This document shows positions 50,240 to 58,321 of a DNA stretch of 64,000 nucleotides, in pieces. The DNA lies in IMG/VR virus record IMGVR_UViG_3300040801_000976, positions 62,001 to 126,000 of that record, one strand, 5' to 3'. Positions within the stretch are counted from its first letter, which is position 1. Each line of letters opens with the position of its first letter. The translations under genes were made by a program, and so were the position numbers. The notes under the pieces are model-generated. The model searched no databases and had not been told where the DNA came from. It worked only from the letters and a program-made list of their open reading frames with translations. This DNA comes from a virus.

Positions 50240-50445
50240 TACCCAATTTTGACTTTAACATTATAAGAATCATTTGCTTTATTAGGCAGTACAATTATAT
50301 TTAACTTCATCTCATCTTGATCTAGAGATTCTTCTATTGCTTCTAATATATCTTGGATATCAATTTGTAGAAAAGCTCCTGTTTTTTCGTTATCCTTGTC
50401 TAGTTTTTTAATTTCTCCTGTGCCTACATATTTATAAATTGCCAT
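50239..50445 (-). CDS. Uncharacterised small protein, 68 aa
   Basis: Not recognised. An acidic helix (FLQIDIQDILEAIEESLDQ, ~25-43) is flanked by short strands (MAIYKYVGTGEIKKL and LNIIVLPNKANDSYNVKVK). It overlaps the 164-aa gene start region by 22 bases and touches ung. The pattern beta-alpha-beta is compact; it could be a small partner or inhibitor protein. Confidence 0.5.
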   Translation of the reverse strand: MAIYKYVGTGEIKKLDKDNEKTGAFLQIDIQDILEAIEESLDQDEMKLNIIVLPNKANDSYNVKVKIG

Positions 50446-50918
50446 GAGTTTTGTTCTCTTATTAAATTATAATTTTGTAAATAATAGATACAATTATTTT
50501 TATCTTCGTCTGATAAATTTATATTTGGCTTACGTAAACCGATATAATCTACAATAGAACCGTGTTTAGGTCCAAATCCATATTGATGGTCGGATCTTTG
50601 ATAAAAAGATTCATATCTTTTATTACCATAAAATTCTTTACATAAATGTTTACAATCATAGGCAATATCCTCTATAGCTAACTCTGCTATAGATTTAGGG
50701 GGTTCAGAAATAGTATAAATATCTCCATAAACTTTTATTAAAGTTTCAGCTTTTTGTATTCTATCAGTATCTAAACCAACTTTATTTAAAGATTCTAATC
50801 TTCGAAGTTCGTTTATTTTAGATATTAACTTATTAGATTCTGAAGTATATTTATCATGTAATTCTGTTAAATCTTCTTCTAGACTAACTCTATCTTTTAC
50901 AATTTCAAATAGTTTCAT
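50424..50918 (-). CDS. Uncharacterised early protein with N-terminal coiled coil, 164 aa
   Basis: Not recognised. Residues 10-60 are strongly helical with heptad spacing (DLTELHDKYTSESNKLISKIN as residues ~17-37, cited as a region). A Cys/Trp/Tyr-rich second half has DIAYDCKHLCKEFYGNKRY (~108-126, with two Cys), a GFGPKHGSIVDYIGLR loop and an aromatic end. No known motif. It follows the terminator at 50939-50968 and so starts a new transcription unit or depends on read-through. Confidence 0.5.
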   Translation of the reverse strand: MKLFEIVKDRVSLEEDLTELHDKYTSESNKLISKINELRRLESLNKVGLDTDRIQKAETLIKVYGDIYTISEPPKSIAELAIEDIAYDCKHLCKEFYGNKRYESFYQRSDHQYGFGPKHGSIVDYIGLRKPNINLSDEDKNNCIYYLQNYNLIREQNSWQFINM

Positions 50919-50938
50919 AATTTTATTAAATAAATTTT

Positions 50939-50968
50939 AAAAAAGGCCCTGAAATAACTCCAGGGCCT
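50939..50968 (-). terminator. Rho-independent terminator after the PhoH-like gene
   Basis: On the - strand an 8-bp stem AGGCCCTG/CAGGGCCT with a nine-base loop is followed by a run of T residues. It lies nine bases after the phoH-like stop and divides the early block at this point. Confidence 0.9.
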
Positions 50969-50977
50969 AACCAGTCT

Positions 50978-51673
50978 TTACAGACTTATGGAATCAAATT
51001 CATCAAGAAGTTCTTTTACAATAGGATCTCTGTGATTTTCTTTTAGAAATATAGAACTTATAGAATTTACATTATTTCTTTCTATAACTTTGTTTAAAAG
51101 TAAAATACCAGAGTCCTCTATTCTTTTTAAATCACACTGGTTTAAATCTCCACAAATAATCATTTTTGTACCCTTACCTATTCTAGTGACTGCCATTTTT
51201 AATTGTTCTATTGTTATATTTTGTGCTTCATCAAGTATAACGTAAGAATTACAAAAAGTTCTACCACGCATAAAACCAATAGGTGCTATTTCGATATCTC
51301 CATCATCTATATACTGAGATATTTTAGAAACACCTTTATTTTGATGTCTATCAGGATATATCTTTAATAGATTATCATAAATAGGCAACAGTATCGGATC
51401 CATTTTTTCTTTTATATCTCCAGGCAAAAATCCCCACTCTTCAGTGGTTACATAAGGACGTGTTATAAATATAGTATCTATCTCACAACCGTGTAAAGAA
51501 TTTAACGCTGCGTATAAAGCCAAAAGAGTTTTACCACTACCAGCTTTACCATCAATATAAGTTAAAGTAGAGTTACGAATTTTGTCATAACCTACCTCTT
51601 GTTCCTTATTTAAAATGATATCCAAAGAAGGTAATCTTTTAGGCGGTATTTTTTGTGTTCTTTTAGTTCCCAT
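50978..51673 (-). CDS. phoH: PhoH-like P-loop ATPase
   Basis: 231 residues. Walker A GKAGSGKT (42-49), ITRPYVTTEEWGFLPGDI (the PhoH-specific segment near 75-92, cited by its first part), a DEAQNITIEQL Walker B (~150-160) and CGDLNQCD (sensor-like, ~178). PhoH-like proteins are common in phages and are proposed RNA helicase/ATPase components; the phage role is not settled. The gene has its own terminator and a 60-base AT-rich leader after the thyX stop, so it may be a separate unit. Family secure. Confidence 0.93.
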   Translation of the reverse strand: MGTKRTQKIPPKRLPSLDIILNKEQEVGYDKIRNSTLTYIDGKAGSGKTLLALYAALNSLHGCEIDTIFITRPYVTTEEWGFLPGDIKEKMDPILLPIYDNLLKIYPDRHQNKGVSKISQYIDDGDIEIAPIGFMRGRTFCNSYVILDEAQNITIEQLKMAVTRIGKGTKMIICGDLNQCDLKRIEDSGILLLNKVIERNNVNSISSIFLKENHRDPIVKELLDEFDSISL

Positions 51674-51733
51674 GTAAGTAATATATAATTATAAAATAGT
51701 TAAACTTCTTTTAAATAGAAACCACACCAAACT

Positions 51734-52351
51734 TTATATATCAAGAAAAATCTCTGGTAATTTTTCCTTCAATTCTTTTAATAAAGGAACCATTACTTCT
51801 CTAATTTGCGGGTGTGCAGCATTAGCTGTTCTTTGTGTTAATATTAAACGCCACTCTCGTAAGTTAGCTGAAACCACTATCTCTGTCTTTAACGAATTCG
51901 GTAATACACTTCTTGCAATTTGGGGTGTTTCTCCAAATTCTATAAGTTTAAAGTATGCATCTTCGGCATTTTTCATCGCATTCAACCATACTTTTAAACT
52001 ATTCTCGTTCTTCAAATACTGTGATAATCCAATAACAGTAATTTGATTATCATACTTATCGTTAGAATAATTACAGTACCTTGTACTTTCTTGACTAAAC
52101 GATGCGAGACGATGTCTTACCATTTCATGGGAAATTCCACGATCAAATATAAATCGTACAGTAATTGTTTCGTGTTCAATAACACTCAAATGGCCGTTAT
52201 TCACAATCATACGCACAAATTTTCTAGCAGAATCATCCGTAATCTTATCTTCGCTTTTATAGCAAGTACGTCCGATGGATTCGATATTTTTAATTATTTT
52301 TTCAGAATCAATATCTGATAAAATTTCGTAAGAAGAATTAACTATTTTCAT
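51734..52351 (-). CDS. thyX: FAD-dependent thymidylate synthase ThyX
   Basis: 205 residues, the usual size. The ThyX signature R-H-R-x(7)-S-x-R-Y is present as RHRLASFSQESTRY (79-92). The N-terminal GHLSVIEHETITVRF segment (53-67) contains the conserved His-x-S and Glu residues of the dUMP and FAD pockets. The enzyme methylates dUMP to dTMP using methylenetetrahydrofolate, FAD and NADPH, forming one homotetramer. It follows nrdJ by 16 bases, and both are fed by the dUTPase product. Many gut phages use this ThyA-independent route. Identity is certain. Confidence 0.97.
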   Translation of the reverse strand: MKIVNSSYEILSDIDSEKIIKNIESIGRTCYKSEDKITDDSARKFVRMIVNNGHLSVIEHETITVRFIFDRGISHEMVRHRLASFSQESTRYCNYSNDKYDNQITVIGLSQYLKNENSLKVWLNAMKNAEDAYFKLIEFGETPQIARSVLPNSLKTEIVVSANLREWRLILTQRTANAAHPQIREVMVPLLKELKEKLPEIFLDI

Positions 52352-52367
52352 TTATATGTTTTTTATA

Positions 52368-54842
52368 TTAACCACACTGACCATAACCACACTCCGGGTT
52401 TTTACATTGAGCACACCCGCCCTCAACCACCATAACTTGACCACAAGAAGGACATACACGACCTTCGTCAATTGTAGTATACTTCTTCAATTGTCTAGCA
52501 ATAACTTTAGCATAATCAGTAATAATACCGTCGTTATTGTTTAATACTTTTACAACATGATCTATTTTAGCACCTGTGCGCAACGATAAAGATGCTAACA
52601 AAGTAACAGTACCATATTCAGGAATCTCGAATTCTTCTATTATATTATCAATTAAAACTTCATTATCGTCAGATAATAATACCCAATGTTTTGATTTTTG
52701 TTTTTTAATAATTCCTGTATTTATAGAATCCGGTATATTAAATTTACCTCTAACCTTTAAAGCAAAAACTTCATAAGGCTTTTCTTCCAGAATACCTACC
52801 ATTACAATATATTTTTGTCCTTTTATAGTAGGATGAAAGATATCGCAAGGTAGTTCTCTAGGTCTTTTAGGTGCGTCATATTGCGGAAATGTTATTTCGG
52901 TGTTTGATGTTGTGTTTAATACACCTGTCCTGGAACCTTCCCTATACACAGTAGACCCTTTACAACCACTGCGCCAAGCTTCCATATAAATATTTTGTAT
53001 ATCTTCTATAGAAGCTGATTTAGGTAAATTTACTGTCATAGAAATTGAATGGTCGATGCTTTTTTGAATAACTCCTTGCATCTTAACTTTATCTAATATA
53101 TTAATTTCATGAGATGTACTACCATTATATGGTGATATTTTGGCACATGACTCTTTGTTTTCAGACAACTCGTCTAAAGATATACCTTTTATCCTTGCCC
53201 ATTTTATAAAATTATTATGAAAAACAAAGTATTTTTTCCATTTATCACCTAGTTTATCCACTAAATCAAACTCTTCGTCATCCGCAACTTTTCTACTTCT
53301 TTCGTACCATAACGCAAAAACAGGTTCAATCCCAGAGCTTTGATTATTAAGTAATATAGAAATAGTACCAGACGGAGGAATCGTTAGTATTGCTATATGT
53401 CTTCTTGGAATTCCTGTTACATTTATCCTATCAGTAAAATCGGAACCATCAACTTTAGAATCAAATGCTGGAAATGATCCTCTAGCTTCAGCTAATTTTA
53501 TAGATTCTTGGTAACTGGTTTTAGCGTGAAGTTTATGAATTTTATCTACAAAAGATATTGCTTCCTCACTACCATATTTTAAGTTAAGCATAGCTAACAT
53601 GTCACCATGACCTATTAAAGATATACCTAACCTTCGACCTCTTTCCGTAGATTTAAGAATATTTTGCCATAAATTCAACTCTACAGATTTTGTTAAATCT
53701 GATTCGGGGTCATTTTTAACTTTTTGTATTATTGCATTGATTTTCTCAATTTCTAAATCAACTATAGCATCCATTATTCTAACAGACTTTTTAACAAAAA
53801 TAATAAACTTATCTATGTTAAATTTTGCTTCTTTAGTGAAAGGGTTTTCAACATAAGAAGTTAGTGGTATAGAAAATAATCTACAACTATCGTAGGAACT
53901 TAATGGTATTTCCCCGCATGGATTCGTAGATTCTGATCTAAATTCTGGATAAGCATCAGCAGGGCTTTCTTTTATTATATTATCCCAGAATAAAATACCG
54001 GGCTCTGCTCTTCTCCAATTAACTTCTGATATCTTATTAAAAAGATCTCTAGCTTTAATATTCATTCTCATTACACCCGATTCATCTGTATATAATTTAC
54101 CTAAAGGTACTGAATATTTATTGGTTAAGACAGCATCTACAGGAAATCTTAGTTGATGAATATCATCATGTAAAACAGCTTCCATGAATTCATCTGTTAC
54201 TTTTACAGATACATTGGCTCCAGTAACAGATTCATCATCATCTTTCATAGATACAAAACGAAATATATCTATATGATTTACATGACAAGACAGCATAAGT
54301 GCTCCACGTCTACCTTCCTGACCAACTTCTCTTGTTGAATTAGAAAATCTCTCGCAAAAAGATACAATTCCACTAGAAGTGCCAGCAGCATTTTTTACGG
54401 GTCTGCCGTGTGGACCTAAATGACTTACATCTAATCCTATACCACCCCGTCTCTTAGCTATTTGAACAATTTCCTGATCATTTCTTAGAATAGAACCGTA
54501 ACTATCTTCTTTATTTCCAGAAGTAACAAAACAATTACCTAAAGAAACTACTGAAAATGGATTATCAACACCGGTTATTATTGAACCACCCGGCATTAAC
54601 AGGTTATTAATAAATGATTGTGTCAAATCATCTATATCCAAAGAACAATCTGAGTATTTAGAGTCTATCCTAACTACTTCTTTTGCAATTTTATAAAATC
54701 GTTCAAAAGGAGAACTTTCTACAAATTCTTCTTTATTATTTTTTAATATATATTTTTTTAACCAGATAGTTGTCGCCAACTCATCGTTGTTAAAGAATTT
54801 TAAGGTATTTTCTTTTACAATTTTTTCGTCAAATACTTTCAT
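52368..54842 (-). CDS. nrdJ: Adenosylcobalamin-dependent (class II) ribonucleotide reductase
   Basis: 824 residues. It has the ten-stranded reductase barrel motifs: SLGNCFVTSG (~107), RRGGIGLDVSHLG (~134), GRRGALML, NPCGEIPLSSYDSC (near 313, containing the active-site Cys loop) and ILTIPPSGTISIL (~480). The C-terminal ~30 residues are a Cys-rich zinc-ribbon-like tail (CPSCGQ, CAQC, CGYGQCG). No small subunit gene is nearby, which fits the cobalamin-dependent class, and the spacing matches NrdJ. It reduces ribonucleotides to deoxyribonucleotides. B12 would come from the host. The next gene downstream in transcription is thyX. The class is assigned by motif layout and tail. Confidence 0.92.
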   Translation of the reverse strand: MKVFDEKIVKENTLKFFNNDELATTIWLKKYILKNNKEEFVESSPFERFYKIAKEVVRIDSKYSDCSLDIDDLTQSFINNLLMPGGSIITGVDNPFSVVSLGNCFVTSGNKEDSYGSILRNDQEIVQIAKRRGGIGLDVSHLGPHGRPVKNAAGTSSGIVSFCERFSNSTREVGQEGRRGALMLSCHVNHIDIFRFVSMKDDDESVTGANVSVKVTDEFMEAVLHDDIHQLRFPVDAVLTNKYSVPLGKLYTDESGVMRMNIKARDLFNKISEVNWRRAEPGILFWDNIIKESPADAYPEFRSESTNPCGEIPLSSYDSCRLFSIPLTSYVENPFTKEAKFNIDKFIIFVKKSVRIMDAIVDLEIEKINAIIQKVKNDPESDLTKSVELNLWQNILKSTERGRRLGISLIGHGDMLAMLNLKYGSEEAISFVDKIHKLHAKTSYQESIKLAEARGSFPAFDSKVDGSDFTDRINVTGIPRRHIAILTIPPSGTISILLNNQSSGIEPVFALWYERSRKVADDEEFDLVDKLGDKWKKYFVFHNNFIKWARIKGISLDELSENKESCAKISPYNGSTSHEINILDKVKMQGVIQKSIDHSISMTVNLPKSASIEDIQNIYMEAWRSGCKGSTVYREGSRTGVLNTTSNTEITFPQYDAPKRPRELPCDIFHPTIKGQKYIVMVGILEEKPYEVFALKVRGKFNIPDSINTGIIKKQKSKHWVLLSDDNEVLIDNIIEEFEIPEYGTVTLLASLSLRTGAKIDHVVKVLNNNDGIITDYAKVIARQLKKYTTIDEGRVCPSCGQVMVVEGGCAQCKNPECGYGQCG

Positions 54843-54887
54843 TTATAAAATTTAGAAAATTAAGTTCGTTATCATTAATGTAAAATT

Positions 54888-55136
54888 TTAAAAAATAGCA
54901 TCTAATTCTATTAAATTTAATATAAAACTCTTTTCAATTGCATTACCTAGTTTTTCTAATTTAAGTATTTGATTTTGATCAATATCTTTTATATAAATAA
55001 AATCTATATTTGATAATGATTCAAACAGTGGCTCAATAAACTTTATAGACTCTTCTAAATCTAAATTTAATTGAATTTTGGACCACGCCAAAATAACCAC
55101 TTCATTTTTCTTAAACCTTATTTCTACAAATGTCAT
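54888..55136 (-). CDS. Uncharacterised small protein, 82 aa
   Basis: Not recognised. Alternating strand and helix: FVEIRFKKNEVVILAWSKI (2-20), an acidic helix (EESIKFIEPLFESL), FIYIKDI, and a final helix. The layout fits a small ferredoxin-like beta-alpha-beta fold. It is coupled by ATGA to the nuclease gene upstream and is the last gene before nrdJ in transcription, 45 bases away. Confidence 0.5.
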   Translation of the reverse strand: MTFVEIRFKKNEVVILAWSKIQLNLDLEESIKFIEPLFESLSNIDFIYIKDIDQNQILKLEKLGNAIEKSFILNLIELDAIF

Positions 55137-55630
55137 ATTTTATTTTGAGATAATATTTTCCTTCTTGTTAATTCTTTATAAAGTAATTTAAACTCTTCTA
55201 AAGAATAAACAATATATCCTTTATATCCTTTTAACTTAAACAACTTCCATCGTAGTTTAAAAACTTCATCAGCATAACCTTTAATCTCTATGTATACATC
55301 AAACTCAGGTAAGTAATAATCAGGAGTATAGTGTATTTCTTGCTGTGAAATACTTTTAATTTCTCTTTTATTGCGTTTTTCCTTTCTTGCTTTAGCAGTT
55401 TGTCTGGGTTTCTGGAATTCTTCGGTATTTACTGAATCAAATAATTTTAATGTAATTTGAGTTTTAAAAGAGATACCAGAATCCTTCAGATATTCCCAGA
55501 CTTCCCATTCCAGTTTACTATCAAAATAACGTTTACCAGGATTATTTTTTATCCAAGATTTTAAATTCTTTATAGCTACACCGTTTTCATCTACTTTATT
55601 TACAACTACTCTTCCAGCGTATCGTGCCAT
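55133..55630 (-). CDS. PD-(D/E)xK nuclease, DUF1064-like
   Basis: 165 residues. The core is FDSKLEWEVWEYLKDSGI (the F-D-S-K-x-E helix, ~36-53), TPDYYLPEFDVYIEIKGY (catalytic D, then E-x-K at ~103-120), and a final helix-strand (KLRWKLFKLKGYKGYIVY). This is the plan of DUF1064-type endonucleases and Holliday-junction-type resolvases found in phage replication clusters. A Lys/Arg-rich insertion (~80-92) probably contacts DNA. The start overlaps the chaperonin stop by 25 bases. It may resolve branched recombination intermediates together with the RecT-like protein. Nuclease fold: likely; specific role: inferred. Confidence 0.78.
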   Translation of the reverse strand: MARYAGRVVVNKVDENGVAIKNLKSWIKNNPGKRYFDSKLEWEVWEYLKDSGISFKTQITLKLFDSVNTEEFQKPRQTAKARKEKRNKREIKSISQQEIHYTPDYYLPEFDVYIEIKGYADEVFKLRWKLFKLKGYKGYIVYSLEEFKLLYKELTRRKILSQNKI

Positions 55631-57195
55631 ACATCATCTTCTGTTATTATAAAATTTTTAGAATTTAATATTGTTGTAGCGATGGCTAATGCTTGTTGTA
55701 AAGCTTTAATTTGAACATCAACCGGATCTAAAATACCCAATTCTAATGGCAATCCTTGCTTGCCTGTTCTAAGATCTACTACAAGTCCTTCGTTATATAA
55801 ATTTAATAAATCATCTATATTTAATTCTGTATCCTTTATTAGTACATTTATAGGAGATTTACATAATGTTTCCATGTGAGAAGAAGAGAATTTTAATTTT
55901 TCCTCAACCCATGCTTTATATAATATGTAACCCGCACCGGGTACTACACCACTTCTAATAGCAGAAGAAACTGCTTGTACAGCATCATCTATCCTATCCT
56001 TTTGTTCTTTCATAGCTGATTCTGTAAAACCACCTACACGTATCGTAGCTGATTTATTGAATTTAGATAATCTCTTTTTTAACTGAGATAATTCACCCGT
56101 TTTAGAATCACCAGAAGATTTTATCTTTTCTATCTTAGATAAAATTAATTTTTTACGTTCTAAAGCATCCATATTATCTTCCAACATCTTATCCTTTAAT
56201 AACACAGTCTGATTGGGAGAAATTATAGCTTTATCAACAACACTTAGATCTTCTTGCAAATTCATTATAGATAAATTTGCAGAATTAACATCGGTAGTAA
56301 GTACTTTTGTATTTAATATTATAGACATATCATCCATAATATCATAAAAAGTATGGGCAAAACCGTCTGCTTCTACTAAAAACAAAGAGGTTAAGTTCAT
56401 GGCGTTATTACGATATATTATATCTACAATATCTTTAGTAAATTCTTTTGCTATTAAAATAATACTACCGTCTCTTTGTGTTTTAACAGAATTAGCTATT
56501 TTTAACAAAGATTTGATAGAAGATATATTAGAAATTTTATCTGAACATAAAACTACTTGAGGTTTATATAACTCTTCTGTTTTATACACATGTGCTTTAG
56601 TATACATAGACATACCATCAGTAATATGTACAGTAGTTTGATGGGATTCTGATTCTTCTACTTCTAGTATACCCTCAAATCCAATTTTATCTATAGCGTG
56701 TGCTATAATATCTGTAACTTCTGTATCACCATTTGAAGATATATTAGCAACAGCATCTACTATATTTCTAGAATTAACATTTATAGTATTTCTCTTTATA
56801 AAATCAATAATAATGTCAATATCTTTTTTAACCGACTTCAAATGTTGTATTCTAGAAGTGTGATTTTTCGATACCGCAAATATACTTTTAATAAGAGATA
56901 TAGCTAATAAAATAGAAGTAGTAGTACCATCACCCACCGTTTTAGCTGTTTTACGCGCTGTCTCTTTTACTATTAAATTAATAGCTTGTTCAAAAGGATC
57001 TTTAAAATTTAAAAATTCAGAAACACTAACTCCGTCTTTAGTTATATGTGGTGAATTAATACCGTCAAATAGCACAGCTGTATTTCCGTTCGGACCCATT
57101 GTACTAATAACTGTACTATTTATTTTATTTAATATTCTTAATAACTTATCTTTTACTTCTTTATCAGAAATATCTAAAATATTTACTGGTTTCAT
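55606..57195 (-). CDS. GroEL-type chaperonin (Cpn60), divergent
   Basis: 529 residues, near GroEL length. Equatorial motifs: STMGPNGNTAVL (31-42), HITKDGVSV (D54), VGDGTTTS (D89, ATP site), and near the end SGVVPGAGYILYKA and GLPLELGILDPVDVQIKALQ (the ATP-hydrolysis loop Asp). The apical part is recognisable but strongly diverged. It forms double rings that refold proteins with ATP; GroEL partners a GroES lid, but no groES-like gene is visible here, so it may use the host lid or work without one, as described for some large phage chaperonins. It may help fold the giant virion proteins. The gene overlaps the nuclease gene and lies 11 bases after the DNA ligase gene. Family certain. Confidence 0.93.
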   Translation of the reverse strand: MKPVNILDISDKEVKDKLLRILNKINSTVISTMGPNGNTAVLFDGINSPHITKDGVSVSEFLNFKDPFEQAINLIVKETARKTAKTVGDGTTTSILLAISLIKSIFAVSKNHTSRIQHLKSVKKDIDIIIDFIKRNTINVNSRNIVDAVANISSNGDTEVTDIIAHAIDKIGFEGILEVEESESHQTTVHITDGMSMYTKAHVYKTEELYKPQVVLCSDKISNISSIKSLLKIANSVKTQRDGSIILIAKEFTKDIVDIIYRNNAMNLTSLFLVEADGFAHTFYDIMDDMSIILNTKVLTTDVNSANLSIMNLQEDLSVVDKAIISPNQTVLLKDKMLEDNMDALERKKLILSKIEKIKSSGDSKTGELSQLKKRLSKFNKSATIRVGGFTESAMKEQKDRIDDAVQAVSSAIRSGVVPGAGYILYKAWVEEKLKFSSSHMETLCKSPINVLIKDTELNIDDLLNLYNEGLVVDLRTGKQGLPLELGILDPVDVQIKALQQALAIATTILNSKNFIITEDDVWHDTLEE

Positions 57196-57205
57196 ATTTT
57201 ATTGT

Positions 57206-58321
57206 TTAATCAGGTCTTTTAATATCAATACATACAGGAAATCTTAAACTTCCATCTGGAGTTTCACCAAAATGTCGTACAGTAGCATTTTCACCTATTA
57301 ACTCTTCAGCATTATCTAAAAGATATTTACAATACTTCCAAGAACCTCTAATCCCACAACCTACAAATTTATCATTATGTTGGATGAATACTGTTCCGGC
57401 AATATCGTATTTATTCCCTTTTCCTGCAACTATATCATGTATTTTAAATTCCTCTGTTATAAATTGTTTAATTTTCATTAAGGTTTTTGTTCTCTTATTT
57501 ACATAAGGTGAATCATATACCCGCGCAATACTACCTTCATACCCATCAAGTAAATGTCTTTTAGTGCATTCTTCGAACTGGTCCTTGGTAGTCACAACTT
57601 CCCATTCTACTAATTTTATATAATCGCATTCGACTAAATGATTGTTTAACCATCTTTTACGTTCTATAGCAGGCATATCAGGATTAGCTGAATCATGAAT
57701 ATCGTAAACATGGTACTCTAACTTTTCTTCAGAAATCTTTAAATCTTCAACCGATGGTTTAGTTTTTCTAGCAATACTCATTAAAGTATTAAAATCTTCT
57801 TTAAATTCATGGTTATAGATTTCTCCGTCCAATCTGATTGTAGGATATTTTCTATAAAATTTTTTAAGAAAATTTTTTATATGAGGTACAGTAGGGATAT
57901 TTTTACCTTTTCTACTTATACATTCTTCATAAACACTGGTCATACGCATACCATCAAGTTTTGGATCAAGTATTAGAGGAAAAGTTTTATCTTTATCTTT
58001 TACTTTATCCCATTCAACAGCTAACATAGGTTTAAAAAATTTACCGTCGATATTCTCTAACGCTTCTTCTTTTGATGTAAAATAACCCTCATTAACTTTT
58101 TTAGTGTACTTTGCTAAAATTTCAGCATCTGCTTGTTGTACACTTGTAGTTTCATTAGATCTTCCAATATTCTTTGGTTTGCACACAGTCCATTTGGAAC
58201 TAACTAAGTTTCCCTGGTCAACACCAGTTACCATCCTGTATTTTTCTTCCTCTTGTTCTATAAAGTAGACTCTTACTTTATTAGCAGAGTCTACTTTAAA
58301 TAGTTTATGATGCTTAATCAT
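57206..58321 (-). CDS. ATP-dependent DNA ligase with N-terminal WGR-like domain
   Basis: 371 residues. Nucleotidyltransferase motif I is KLDGMR (K121 takes AMP), then SRKGKNIP, LDGEIYNHEF (motif III), EGSIARVYDSPY (motif IV) and LMKIKQF (motif V), followed by a short OB domain (GTVFIQHNDKFVGCGI). The first ~85 residues (VYFIEQEEEKYRMVTGVDQG..., ending VNEGYFTS) look like a WGR domain, a small DNA-end-binding fold known from PARPs and some bacterial and phage proteins. The enzyme seals nicks during replication and recombination. It is overlapped by eight bases by the upstream phosphoesterase gene. Ligase certain; the WGR call is moderate. Confidence 0.9.
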   Translation of the reverse strand: MIKHHKLFKVDSANKVRVYFIEQEEEKYRMVTGVDQGNLVSSKWTVCKPKNIGRSNETTSVQQADAEILAKYTKKVNEGYFTSKEEALENIDGKFFKPMLAVEWDKVKDKDKTFPLILDPKLDGMRMTSVYEECISRKGKNIPTVPHIKNFLKKFYRKYPTIRLDGEIYNHEFKEDFNTLMSIARKTKPSVEDLKISEEKLEYHVYDIHDSANPDMPAIERKRWLNNHLVECDYIKLVEWEVVTTKDQFEECTKRHLLDGYEGSIARVYDSPYVNKRTKTLMKIKQFITEEFKIHDIVAGKGNKYDIAGTVFIQHNDKFVGCGIRGSWKYCKYLLDNAEELIGENATVRHFGETPDGSLRFPVCIDIKRPD

